In this document: positions 36,701 through 50,500 of the stretch, one piece after another
Layout: the number at the start of each line of letters is the position of its first letter
Position numbering within the stretch: position 1 is the first letter of the stretch
Assembly (NCBI GenBank): GCA_014773175.1
Contig: VXCM01000270.1
Coordinates: 248,001 to 312,000 of the forward strand
Length of the DNA: 64,000 bases
Direction of reading: 5' to 3'
Source: Lucifuga dentata
Taxonomy: Eukaryota; Chordata; Actinopteri; Ophidiiformes; Bythitidae
Made by a program: the position numbers and the translations under genes
Notes under the pieces: model-generated
What the model was told of the DNA's origin: nothing
Database searches by the model: none
The model's input: only the letters and a program-made list of their open reading frames with translations

Positions 36701-39700
36701 CCTGAGAAGAGGCCTGACTAGCCAAAATAAGTGAAAATGCCTATCTGGGTTTATCATGGGTGTGCAGGGCCTTCAAGAATGGTGCAATAAATGCAATATT
36801 TTGTCATCTGGTCTGATTTTCAAGTAGTGTGAAGTAGCTAACTACATGGTTTTCTTGCTTCTCACATGCTTTTACAGTATAGAGGGAACTACAGGTGACT
36901 ATATACTATGCTTTCAGTGAAGGAAAATGACAAAAAACATGATGAATACCCATACTAACAAAATAATCTCATGCATGCATCATCAGCACATCATGCTCAG
37001 TAACCAGTACTAAACATATATAAATGCACAACCAGCATTCACAGCGCAGAGCTAAGCAGTACATATTGCATGAGGTGATACATACGTCTTGACTATACAG
37101 CCCAATCCAGTGGGGAACTGCCAATCTATTGACAAGGACAGTAAGGAAAGCCTGGTGGTAGGCATCTGTAACGCTCACTAGGTCAGAATCATTCTCAGTG
37201 CACTTGTGCAGCGCCTCGTACCAGCTCATGTTGCCGGGCACCACCTTGTAGCTATGGCTCCTGTACTCAGTATTGTCAGGGTGGTGATAGGAGTGGGTGG
37301 GGGGTTTGGATATGTCTGTGACGGAGAAATAAAGCAAAGAGTAAGCAAGGACACAATAACTGATAAGTATTTTTCCACACAGACCAATTAAGGTTAATTT
37401 TCTTTTGTGCTATTTAAGGTAATCATATTCTTTAGCAGGAAATATGACGCAAATTGTCAAGAAGACAAATCTAAAACGTGTAAAATAAGTTTGTCAGGAT
37501 TTCGATTATGAAGATGAAAAAAGACAATATACCAAAACAGAATGTACACAAAACACTTCCTGTTTCCCTGATATTTCAGCATGACACTGTACACATCCAG
37601 TCATAATTAAAAATGACAGTATGAACTTAAATATAACTTTTGCAATTTGTTTTTCTGCTTTGTTATTGTGTTTCCTGAGTTGTACTTTTCTTATGACTCG
37701 TTAACAAACCAACCATATTCAAATTTGGGAAATAAGAATCATGCAGATTCTAGTCAGGGTTTTTTCATGGCACACAGTTTGACAAGTCACAGAGGGAAAT
37801 CCACACAGGTGAAACTAATGATGCTGATGATGGCTGCATTCCATTTAGGTCTGCCAGTATCACAGCCTTGGTATTGTGCCTCTCTGCTTTTCCAGGCCTG
37901 TTACATCCATATTTTATATAACTGTATTCGGTTATTTTCCATATCTTACATAAATGTGTCTTTAAAGGATCATACCAGTGATTTGGCATATTTAAGCCCA
38001 ATAAATACTACCCGTGTGCACATTATGTTACTGACCATTTTCCAAAATGTAAAACTGTATTTTTGTTTTCCTGTTATTTTGCCAAATTCCCCAGTCTTTC
38101 AAAAACAAACGTTCAGGAGTTAACTTAAAATCCAGTGTTTCGCCTGCTTGCACTGAATGTAGAAGGGACGGTCATTTTTAATTTCTCAGTAAAAGCTGTC
38201 TTCTGGGACTATATTTCCTGGCGGAGACATATATTTTCTTCTGTGTAGCTCCATGTTGGATCAGTTAAATAAAGTTACTTTGACAAAAAATGTAATAGCA
38301 TCGTATTTGTTGTGATGGATTATGTATCTCAAGCATGTTTCAAGTCTCTAAAAGCTGATTTTAATAGTGTACTGGAATGAACTAAAACCAATGGCAGTGT
38401 GGAAGGTAGGAAAAACAATGGTAATATTTACTGTTCCAGTAGTGTATTTAAGGAAATGGTTTTCAGAAACGTAGCATGTATACAGGTTGTAGTATATTGG
38501 GCTCAAACATGCAAAAACTACTGGTATGGTCCTTTAAATGCCATTGCACTATGTAATTTGTGTTTTTGACATGTGGTTTATACATTTTTAGTTTTGTTTA
38601 GCTGCTTTATTGTTAATAAAACCAAAGGATTCTTACCTTGAGGTTTCTGACAAACAAAGCCATACCCACTCTCGCTGCACTTCTCATCGTACCACTTCCC
38701 CGTCAGGTGGAAGTTGTGGTTGTTGGACAGAACGGTGCACAGAGGCTCGTCAGCAAAGCCACTGAGCCACTCGTCCTCCTGAGGGGTTCATAAACACACG
38801 TACATGTGATGTATCAGATCCCAAACTTCTTCCTCATGTTAGCAATGTAAGGAGGACAATAAAAGAAATTGATATTGTGATATACACTAGCGTTAAAGTT
38901 TGAAATCACCCAGGAATTTTTATGTTTTTGACATAAACTGCTACTTTAAATATATATAGCCAAGACATTAATAATGTTGCAAATGGCTATTACTGCTGGA
39001 AACGACTTGATTTAGAATGAATTATTTACATAAAACTGTAAAGCCCTAATGGCCATTACTCCAGTGTTCTAATGATAAACTCTTTTAGCTCATCTTTAAG
39101 TAATCATGCTTATATTCATTAGTTATTACAGACACCTTTGTAATTGTGTTAGCACACCTGAAACCCATAATTCTGTTTAATTAAGCAGGGAATTGTTTTT
39201 ACTTGGGTTGCAAAGTACTGGTTCAAGTCTGGGTTTTAAAAAATGGCCAAAATAAAATAGGTTTCTCAAGAAATTTGTCAATATATTGTTATTTTGCAAA
39301 ATGAAAGATATTTTATGTGTCAGATAGCCAAGAAAAATGAAGATTTCATACAAAGGTGTCCACTGTTGTCTTGATAGAAAAGGACAAGTTGAATCTAACT
39401 AGGACATAAAAGAGATAGAAGGTCAGATGCACAACTGCTCAAGAGGATAAATACATCAGAGTCTGTAGTTTGATGCCTTACAGGGCATCAGTTGGCTGAT
39501 TCCTTAAATAGTACACATCAAATACCAGTGTCATCTTCAACAGTAAAAAGATGACAATAATCGATATTCTTGTGATTTTTTCAGGCAATTCTGCAATACA
39601 TCAAGTTGTGAGTCACCCTGTAATTCCCAGTCCTAGTGTGCTCAAACAAAATCATATTTGGCATGTTAGCAGGTGGAACAGTGGGTTTGAAACCTATCAG

Positions 39701-40067
39701 AAGCGGTCAGGTACCACGCATAGATCATCAAATAATCTACGATGCCGTGTGATCGGTTTGGGTCATGTGTTGTCATTTTACAAACACAGAAATGACAGCA
39801 TTACCTGCTGTAATACAGTATAACTCTGTGTTTCACTTCTTGTTTTCAAGACTGTGAGTCATGTTTGTTCTTCCCACTCTGAATCTCAAGCTCTTCCATC
39901 TGGCATGGACGCCATCCAACATTCAGGCCTGGTAAGCATGTTGGTATTTACTTACAATCTTGTTTTCAAAGGCAGTTTGGGAACATGCCAGATTCAGTTT
40001 TGACTGGCGTGTACTGTTGGCCTAAAACATACTTTATAGTGTTTCATGCAGGTTCACCCTTCATCTT

Positions 40068-40132
<65 letters not shown>

Positions 40133-42429
40133 AGCAATATAGGCCAAACTATGGCTTTAACGTGAGCTTACAGTGAGATAGCTCTTTGGTTCAATCGGAG
40201 ACCAGTTGGTGTAGCTGACTGGTTTCCCACTGGTCCATTTCATAGTGTCCTCATCCCGCAGACCAATCCAAACGCCTACAGAGCCGCCCTGGAGCAGCAT
40301 GGTGATGTAGGCTGCAGAAATGATGGCATGACAACAAGGAAATAAGAAAGTGAAGCAGCAGTATTCTTTCCTGCATGCCTGCCTGCCTGACGACAGAGCT
40401 GTGGAGCTAAATCAGAGGGAATGAATCTGGCTGTAAGATCTGACATTCACTGGATATGTGCTAAATTCACTGTCTGTGCTCTTCACCTTGTTCAATCTCG
40501 TCCTCTATGGCGACCAGTGAGCCTTCGAATGAGGAGCAGATGGACTGGGCGTCTTTCCAACTCTTTCCCTCCTCAGTACTGTCAGGGAGGTGCAGCAGGA
40601 GACACTGCCAACATACACACGTCCCACATAAAACACAGATATCTCATTCTGATCTAAATCTTTTTTCTTCCTTTGCCACCAGGACTCCTGTTAGGACAGG
40701 ATTCAGTGTTAAAAGAAGAAAAGAGAGTTGTCTGATAGAGTTATGAGTTTGTTTTTACCCTGCAAAACTCTTGTTCTCTGTGAGGTCTGATTCAAGGCAT
40801 CAAACCATGAGTTCTGCCTCTTATGATGAAATCTGTGGCATTTTAGACAAATAATGCTGCGAAAGGCATTAAAATCACATCTACACTGTTGTTATCCTAT
40901 GAAGATCAGCTTAGAGATGTATTTAGAGATGTACACTTTAAAAGCATTTTGGTAAATACTCAAATTATTCTCCTGCTGTTATAAATAAGCAGGTACTGTT
41001 CCCTGCTTAACAGTAAAAAATAATCAATCTTTCAGTTTAATATTGAATTTTCTTGAAATTTTTAAAACAGATTTTACATTCAAAACTCTAATAAATGATT
41101 AGATAAAATTTATGAGGAGCTCAGCTGGTTTTTCTAAAGTTGACTCAGCTTGAGTGTTATCAGTGGGAGATATTAAGTAGACAACATAACTCACATGGTA
41201 TCAGTGAATATAAACATAAACATCCTCCTTCAGCTGCAGAGGCAGGCAGGATTTCAGAGAGGTCACCGTTTTGGAGACAATGTGGAGATAAATAAAGGAA
41301 AATGAGCCAATTATTTGTATTTTAGGCTATTACATCAAAATAAGTGGGTATTCATTTCTGACAGTTATGACAAAGTGTACAGCTATGCTCCTCATATTGT
41401 ACTTTAATAGTCCTGAATATAAAACAAACTCATGAATGAATCTGCTGGACTTTAGATACAATAATCAGGAAAATTTAACCAAATAAAATTACTTGACATT
41501 ACATTCTACTTTTAATTATTACTCTGAAATAAAATGTGATCACATGATACTTTTTTTATGGAAGGTAAAATATATTGGAAAGACATAATAATCACTAAAA
41601 AAAGTGCATGGCTCAAAATACTACAGCTAACTCCGCAGGTCAAAACTCAACTGTCTACCTACACGTAAAAGACAAGGAGTCACCAAGCCCAAGGTGTGAG
41701 CAACTAAGAGGATAAATGGCTATTTTTATGTTCACAACTGATTTACAACTGAGGAAGCTACTTGGATGAGTGTCCAGTCTACCTAAACATCCAATTACCT
41801 GGATGGCCATGATGTCAAAGTTCACAGATAAAACAGCAGTATCAGTGAATGACTGCTGAAGTCAATGCATAGGTGCAGTTCCTCTGATCACCACTAGATG
41901 CTGGTTCTGAAACTCCTGTGAGTACTGAGGCATACTATTTCTTGTGAAATACATTTTCTCAAGAGACATTAAGGTCTCAGTAGCTAATCGCACTCGTTTG
42001 CCTCACCTATTTCAGCAGGAAAGGCTGTAATGGTTGCTGCTGGCCCAACTCTTCTTCATCCATGCTCCTTGCTGTTGCCTAAATTTAGATTTGTTTTTGT
42101 GCTCTCAAGATTCGACAAGATGATGGAGAGCAGTAAATTCTCTCCAGTGCTTCGTAATATCCCTGCAAGAAACTAAACTATGACTGATGTTACTGACACT
42201 ACAGTCTGTTGGGACTTTCAAGTGTGTGGGTGTGTGAACCTTGTGTCCAAAGTACAGCCATTTCTCCGGACAGCCTCCAATGTAATGTGGCTCTCTGGGA
42301 GTCTCCACCACAGACACGGTCTTCCTCTTACACACATAACCATGGAGATCACTGCATTCATCTGTCGACCATTTCCCTGCAGGATACCAGCAGCAGCTGA
42401 ATGTTGAACACATGCTAGTGCATATATAC

Positions 42430-42460
<31 letters not shown>

Positions 42461-42668
42461 CACACACACACACCTACATATATACCATATATATACATAT
42501 AATATGTGCAAATATATGCACGTGTGTGTTTGTGTGCATATATTTACCTGATGAAGAGGACATGGTGACGCATAGCCTATGTTTCACAGGCCCACTACTG
42601 GTTCTCCCCTCTGCCCAGTTCTGCAGGTCTACTTCCGTCTTGTCGCTCCAACTGACAAAACACACATG

Positions 42669-42707
<39 letters not shown>

Positions 42708-45700
42708 TTTCAGTCTTGAAATAATCAATTGATTGATCAATGGGTTGATCAATAGAACCGGTGATGAACATTTATCACCATTTTTTAAAAGTTGTTTTTG
42801 TGTTTTTTCTTTACTAAAGCAGTGGTATTCCTCTAATACAGCACCTCTCCACAGCTGATTAGCTCCACCAGCAGTGTTTAGCCCACTAACATCTGGCAGG
42901 CACTAACTTTTGATCAACCGAACACCTGCTCAGGTGTGTGTAGAGATGGAAAAACGCAGTCTTCTGTGTTAAGAACCACTGGACTAAAATGTTTAATTAA
43001 ATGATCAAATGATTAATTATGAAAATAATAATCGTTAATAGCAGTGCTGGTGAACATCAACATTTCTTTGCTCAACATGTTGAATAAAGTGGTGAATAGA
43101 ATCAGTGACAGTAGGACTTAACGTTAAACTTCAAACATGCGCACACACACACACACACACACACAAACACCTGAACTCCTCTTCAGGCTGGTCAATGGAC
43201 AGGCCGATCCACCAGTCAGTTGGGCCCATGGAGAGCTGAGGAGAGAATTAGAAAGGGGCAGAGATGTTAAAGAACTCACTTCACTTTCATCCTCTTACTT
43301 TGCAATCCTGTCCTCACAAAGTGGTAAAATTGGCTATTCAGAGCCTCTTCAACATGAACAACCATTCAGGCACTCTCCTTGGCCTGAGCGCCACCTCTTT
43401 CATTATCTCGTTTTGTTCCCTTTATCCCTCACAAGCCTCAACACCACAAGAGAATTCTTTAGTTTGGTCGAAAACACTGCTGTCGAAGCAGCCTTTTCTT
43501 ACTGCCTGTATACGGAGACACTTGAGCGTGAAATCCACATATGAGGTGTGTTTCAGCTTGTGTGTGTGTGTCTCTTTTTCACTGAGAGTGTGCAGCTGAG
43601 TGTAAACACTTGTTGTATGAGTGAATAGTGTGTCAATTGTGGAGACACTTGTTCACGCACGTGTGTGTGTGTGCTTGACTGTGTGTGTGAGTGTGAACTG
43701 TAGCAATAGCAGGGTTGACTTGATGTAGAAGAGGCTCTGTGTCCAGCTCAAGTTCAACACAGAATCCAGGATGGTGCTTTTTTTGCACTGTAACGTGATT
43801 TTTAAAGGTTTAAATGAAATATTATTACTTTTTCATTAAAAAAAAAAGAAAAGGAAAAAAGAATAACACTATGTGCACTCTGTGTTTAATTGTTTTCCTG
43901 GTAATTCAGAACACAAAAAAGTATTAATTTGACACTAATTTAGACACTGACATTAGGTGGTAAGAAATGTTATGTTACTGCCATTTCCTTACCTGAATCC
44001 TCTTTATGTGCTCATGATTGCTATATTCTGAGCCTATCACAATAAGATTGAATTTGGAGGTGCTGCAGTTATTTATTTTTCAATATAATCTCTATCCAGC
44101 TTGACACGCTTCTGCCAACATGCTGGGATTTTATCCCAGTTTCGGTTCTTTCTTTTCCACAGTAATATTTCATAAAAGCTAAAATATTTTTCATGTTTAT
44201 GAAGGGGTGAAAGCCTGAGGGGGCAAATCAGGTGAATAAGGTGGCTGCTGAACTAGTCATGGATAACAAGTGCATACATAATTACTTCACGGTCATCTAG
44301 TTTGAAGTCTTCAGTACCTCCACAACTTGTGACTTATAATCACTTTATTCAAATGAAGGCAGCTGATATGCAAAAATACTAAAGGAATTATTATACTGTA
44401 CAAAACAGACACCAGCCTTTGTTCACTTCCTCAGCTCAGAACTTGTCAATCAACATTTTTATGTACTTCTTAAATATAAAACAGTAACAAATCAATCCCC
44501 CCACATGTTATAGAATGCATCACAGTGGTTCTTTGTGACTTATTTAGCACACAGCCACACAGGAAAATAAATGATTGTTGAAATGGACGATCTGAATAGG
44601 TTTCATTACTTATTTCACTGTAAACTACCTGAAACCTTTTTCTATTAGGGAGTAACCTTCCCTAATGTGCAAGTTACTGACTGAAAATAATCATTTGGAA
44701 TAGGAAAATAAATATCATCACAGTAACATGCCGCCATATAAACCTGTTAATAACATAGAACTCAGCTACAAATCTGTATGTACAGTATGACAGTGAGGTG
44801 ATACTGACCCTCCTGAGGCGCTGAGTGACAAAGTGCAGCTCGTCTCTAGCGTGCACAGACAGCAGCTGACCTCCCATCATCTGACAGGCCAGAGAGACGG
44901 TGTCCCAGTTAAATGGCTGCTTAGCCAGCAGGTACTCAGCTCCACGGAAAAACACCCAGGGCTCGCTCTCTGAGATGAACCCAAACAGGAAACACAGTCT
45001 GTCACATTTTACCGCTCTTAATCACACACATCCCATGGATTACTGTAGTGTAACTACTATAGTACATATGAGATCTGTAACTTCTAACAGACGGTTTAAT
45101 ACACAATGAAGAATGTTGATTTCTGATCAGATTCACTCAATACACCTGCTGCCAAAAAGAAGTTATTCTTCAGTTTCTGCAGATAAACTCCTGGCTAATT
45201 TAATGGGTTAAAACCACATTTTTCCATCTAAGTTCCATTTTAAAATGATTTAATTTAGTTCAAACCTTCTAGAAATCAACCTTTACAAAGTAAAACAAAA
45301 AAAAAAAATAAACAGGTTCAGTGTAAGACAACTGACTTCTGTCTCGTGACAAAAATGTAAAAAGACTTGATTAGATGGGCAAAAGAAAGACAATAAAATA
45401 TGATCCGTACACGTAAACACTAGAGCTTCATCAGATTCATTCAAATAGACAGTTGAAGCTAATTATATAAACTCACCCTGTGTAAAAATCCCTATATAAC
45501 CAATAATAAAACATATAAAAAGAAAAAAAGAAAAAGAACACAAAGAAGAAAAAGAGGAAAAAATTAATTACAAAAATAAAAACAGAAATATGTCTTTTAA
45601 TTTAGTGTCTTTTACTTCTTTTTCTTGACATATATGCTTCCTCACTGTTCACATACATTATGGTATGTCCAAGTAATAAAGGCCTTATATATTTTTCACC

Positions 45701-47471
45701 TGAGACAGAGTGACTTGGATACTTTCCACTTTTTTAATGTTACAGAAGCAGAGTTTTTTCAAGGTTTTTGCTTTTAACTTATTCAGACAGCAAATCATTT
45801 TTGGTTTCTGAGGCTTACAGTAGGTTCAGCAGATCATATTTCAACAGCAAAAAAAAAAAAAAAAAAAAGCATTTTTAGTGAAAATTTGTGACTTGGCTTA
45901 GACAGAGAAGATTTTACTCTACATAACACATGGATGAATAATAATAAAACCAAGTTAGCTAGCAATTTCTGCTAAATGTTAATATCTTCAGTTAGTAGAT
46001 AATAAAGGAATATTAAGAGAATATATTATTATATTATTATTAATATATATCCGTACGTACAAATGTTAAAAAAATAAAGAATTCCACTTACGCTCAGTGT
46101 ACCAATAGGGTTTTTTCAGCTCATCACCTGCAAAATAAGCCATAGTGGAGTTTGGTAAATGGCATGTATATTTGGTGTGTTATGGTGATGGGAGAAGGAC
46201 AGTGCGGGTGTGTCTACCTCTGGACATCTTGCAGATCCACTCATGTTTGCTATCGCAGGGTTGCGGCATGAGGACGTTGGTCAAGTCGCTGTAGATGGCG
46301 CAGTCCCTCCGGTCATCCTCCTCATTCTTATCCTCTATGAAGGACGTCACCACCTGCACAAACACACAAGATACTTATATTTTCTGGATTTTAAAGTAAA
46401 ACATGTGAATATTTTAGCAAACATTTCTATGTACAGTACTTACAGGAGAACCATCAGACCACTCCCAGTCCCCAGGATTCTCAGGGTCCCTTTTATTTAG
46501 ACCCACCCAAAACCAGCGACCCTCTGTTCTATAGAGAGGAGCAGAATACTACATAAATCTTTTTCATTTAGTCTTAAAATCAGTTTCCTTGAAATATAGA
46601 TTCTGTGTAATAATAAAATATTATAACACCAGTAAGATGTACAGTATTTTCCTGAATTCTTGTGACATCCTTTTGATGCATATGCCATTTGCAATATCAA
46701 AAAACAAAGAAATAACATTTTTCTTATGTAGAACTTTTTTTACAGCTTGGTCGAGACATTCTACATGCAACATGTTGTGTAAGTTGAGCCAAATTGGAAG
46801 AGGAGATATGGAAAAAATTTTGGAAAAAATTCAAAATGGCAGAAAATCTAGTATGGCAAAAATGGGTTTGGCCTCTATGACTGGGTGTGTCTAGACCCAA
46901 GGAATCCAGAAGAAAGAATTTTGATTTTATGCCTTACAGTTCAAAAGTTATAGTCTAAAGTGTTAAAGTGGTTATTATATCACGTTGTTCATCTCCAAAA
47001 TTTAATCACTTCTTCCTCTTGACATTATCTGTTCCTCAGATTATTTAACTAAATAGCTGCACTGGAAGCTCTATATAACAACTTCATGTAATTAATTTAA
47101 CCACTCCCATCATATGCCTGCACTGATGAGGCCCAGAGGGCTGTACCAACCCTTCAAACATGGTACTGAGCAGCTGCTTAACAAACACCTGCTCCTCATA
47201 GTGGTGGAAACTGGCCAGCTGAGCCCCGAGCGCCTGGCAGAAGAAGTCTGCTTCCACCCAGGTACGCGTCATCAGGACTTTCTCATCATGGAACACCTAG
47301 AGGAACCACATCTACTGTCAGCTGAGGGTGCTGCAGACTACCTTAAATGGACAACAGACAGTCAATAATGCTGCTGAAAGCCTTTTAAAACAGAAAACAA
47401 GCTGCACAGTGCATCACACAACAGAGTTCAATAATTTTTCTTTCTTTTTGTCACAAATCAACTCATAGTAA

Positions 47472-47517
<46 letters not shown>

Positions 47518-50500
47518 GATGTGAAATCCAACATGAATCGGTATACTGGAATTTTAAGGCTGATATGAGAGTAAAAATTACGGTCATGACATACATACAT
47601 GAACTGATATTTACAAAAACACATAAAGTAGACAAATGTCTTTGGTTAGTTGTGAAAAAGAAAGACTGAGGCAGGATGATTTAAAGCTGAATAAAGTAAG
47701 TTTTGAACACTAGCTTTCACTGGAAATCAAAATTTTATTAATATCTAAAACACATACACAACAAAAATATTTTTTTAAATTTATGTGCTGAAATTTGTTT
47801 CTGAATATCTGCCAACGTTAACGCTGATGTTGATATATATGTGATAATTAGGCTATTAGAAAATGTAAGGAGAGAGGATGGAGGATGAATCAGGAGGAGA
47901 CAGAGAAGACGATGACAATCTGACCTTGAAACAATAAAGCAGGCCAGCATGTGATTCCCACCCTGGAGGACAGGGGGCGTATGCATCAATGTGATGCTCC
48001 GGTAACTGGACATCCTGGTAATTGCTGATGTTCTGCTTACACACTGACAAAGCTTTGTGGGACTTGCAGTCTTTCACCTCCCAGTGACCCAAAGAAGGGC
48101 CACCTGACATGGCAACGCAGCCGCCAGCACTGACTGAATGATGAGGAGGAAAGGAAAAGGAAGTGAAAACAGACGGGAAAGCAACAAAATAGAAAGGAGA
48201 AAAGAACAGACATGCAAGAATACACAAAGTGATGCACAGTCGTCTACCTGGCTGGTGTTTGTTCCAGTTAGTGAAGGTGAGAGGCAAAGTGGAGCCATCG
48301 TGAGAATACCACCTGTATTCTCCCCTCCTCTCCAGGTCGAGATGACCGATCCAGTAATACAAGCTATTGTTGGCTCCCCTCTCAGTCAGCAAACTGTTGA
48401 CAAATGCCTGCTCGAACCTGCGATGAGGAGAGGAGAGGCTGAAATGTTTCACTAATTAAAAATGGCTTTTGAAAGAATAAACCAGTGGCTCAATAATCCA
48501 ACCTGTTTTCCACAGTAAGGAGAGGAGTCTTGCAGTAATATCCCAGCAGTGCGTCCTCGTATGTCTGTTCATGGCTGGTTACCATATAGCAGGAGTGGCC
48601 ATGTCGCTTCCAGCCCTACAAGAAAAACAAGTTCCAGACCCCAAAGATCAACCAGAGTCCATAGATCCTCTATCCTCAATAAGCAGATCGTAGTCCAGCT
48701 CTGGACCGAAATACACTTTAATCTGGTCCATGAACAGAAATTCCTTCAACCTGACCTGTGCCACTCGTCAGTGACACATCATGACACATCACTATCCTGT
48801 TCCTTTACAATGGTTTTGTTTATTTTAGTGCTTTGTGTTTAGGGTTGCCACCCATCCCGTATAATACGGGATCGTCCTAGATTTCAAAGTAAAATGCTAT
48901 GTCCCGTATTGATTCCATACAGGATGCAGTTTGTCACGTATTTTTGTGCACATTGTTTCATATATAACACTAGTTCTTCAATGTGCTGAAAATAACGTTC
49001 AAACCAGTTTTACAAGCAGAGTTGAGAAGTGTATTTTTACTGGTGGTGACCGTGAGCTTCAGACTCTAGAGCTCACGGTCACCTGGAGCCAGCTGGAGCC
49101 TATCTGTCTGCAGTCCAGACAGATAGGCTCAGCCTCTGTACACTGCTGCGTGAGAGTGCACATTACGCCAGTGTCATCATCGTTGCCTATCATTGCCTGG
49201 GGAAGTGAACCAACNCCCCCCCCCCATCCTGTCCTGTATTTTACCAGTACAAAGGTGGCAACCCTAAAACTCTTATGTTGAAAGGAACGTAGTCCTAAGG
49301 AAAGCAAAGTGAAGCAAAACAGTGAGCTAAAACTGAATTACTGTGTTTCTTAAGATATTTTAAAGGATTTTGAGTGTTATTTTGTCACATAAGTTTGGTA
49401 ACTAACATGTTGCTCTGTGGTTGCCAATTAAGGGCAGTGAGGTATGTTAGCATACTGGCTAACAAGTATAAAATGCTAATGAGCTGTTGTTGAGCCAGTT
49501 AACACGCTAAGGTGAAGTTGTTAAATGGCTGCATTATGATTTATTTTTCTTTGTTATTTTTTTACAGCTCTTGCAGTCAATATAGTGGTTATATAAAAGG
49601 AAGCACAAATGAAACTTCATTGAACCAAAGAGAAATTTAAAGGGATACATGTAATTATGTATGTGTGTGGAGGGAAGATATTGAGAGGCAATGCTAAAAC
49701 CATACATCAGTAACCATATGAATCTGAGAAGCAGAAATCTGTGTGTTTGTGTATATATTCGTCATTGTATATGTGTGTATATATGCAGTGGCAGGGTGGT
49801 GTTTTCACAAGAGCTGTCCATTTGTCCCCCCACCCGGTAAAGACCTGCTTCACCAGATCATTCAATACATACAATGAAGAGATTAAAGTGTACAATATAA
49901 ATCTGTTGTAGAACCCTGAAAAGAATCACAGAGACTGCTGGAGCATGTCCACTTGTCTTGTGCCTTCAGGGCCATTTTTGGCCTAATGTTTCAGGGCGGT
50001 ATGAAGCTGCCCGATGACTCAGGCATTTGATATGCTTGTAAACAGAGTCAAGTAACATGGAGGCCAGACAATCAGCACTCACATGAATCAGCTCATTGTG
50101 CTTATTAAGGCCCAATTTGAACTTGAACTTGAAATAAAACAGGCGTGTGGCTTCGCCTGCTGCACATCCGGACATGCATGGAGCTATTCTAACTGGAGAA
50201 ACACAATTCTGCCTGACAAGTTAAAAATCGTTAACTTTGGTTTTGGTCTAATGTAAATACTCACATGAGAAACTATGAGGCCATAAAGTTTCCCACTATA
50301 TGCAGTCGATGCTTTTTGCTGTTTTAGGACATAATTATGACATCAGCTCCTTAAAAAAAAAAAAAAAAAAATCTACAAACAATGCCACTGACTGTTCTGA
50401 GTAAATCAAAATGGAACTACAGCATTTAAAAGTGAACATGTTGTGTTTGTAGATGGACATTTTGTTATTTTGTTAAGCAGAGCCATGCCACATGATGAGT

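Noticed and set aside
40745..40850. Minus-strand peptide [18 protein letters not shown] resembling the start of pla2r1 CTLD6
   Set aside because: No AG acceptor or phase fits, and the true CTLD6 start ([20 protein letters not shown]) lies at 40604 with a proper acceptor and frame.
42105..42511. Minus-strand open frames with repeated Tyr/Ile/Cys/Val
   Set aside because: They read through the TA/CA microsatellite; only 42240-42376 inside them is a real pla2r1 exon.
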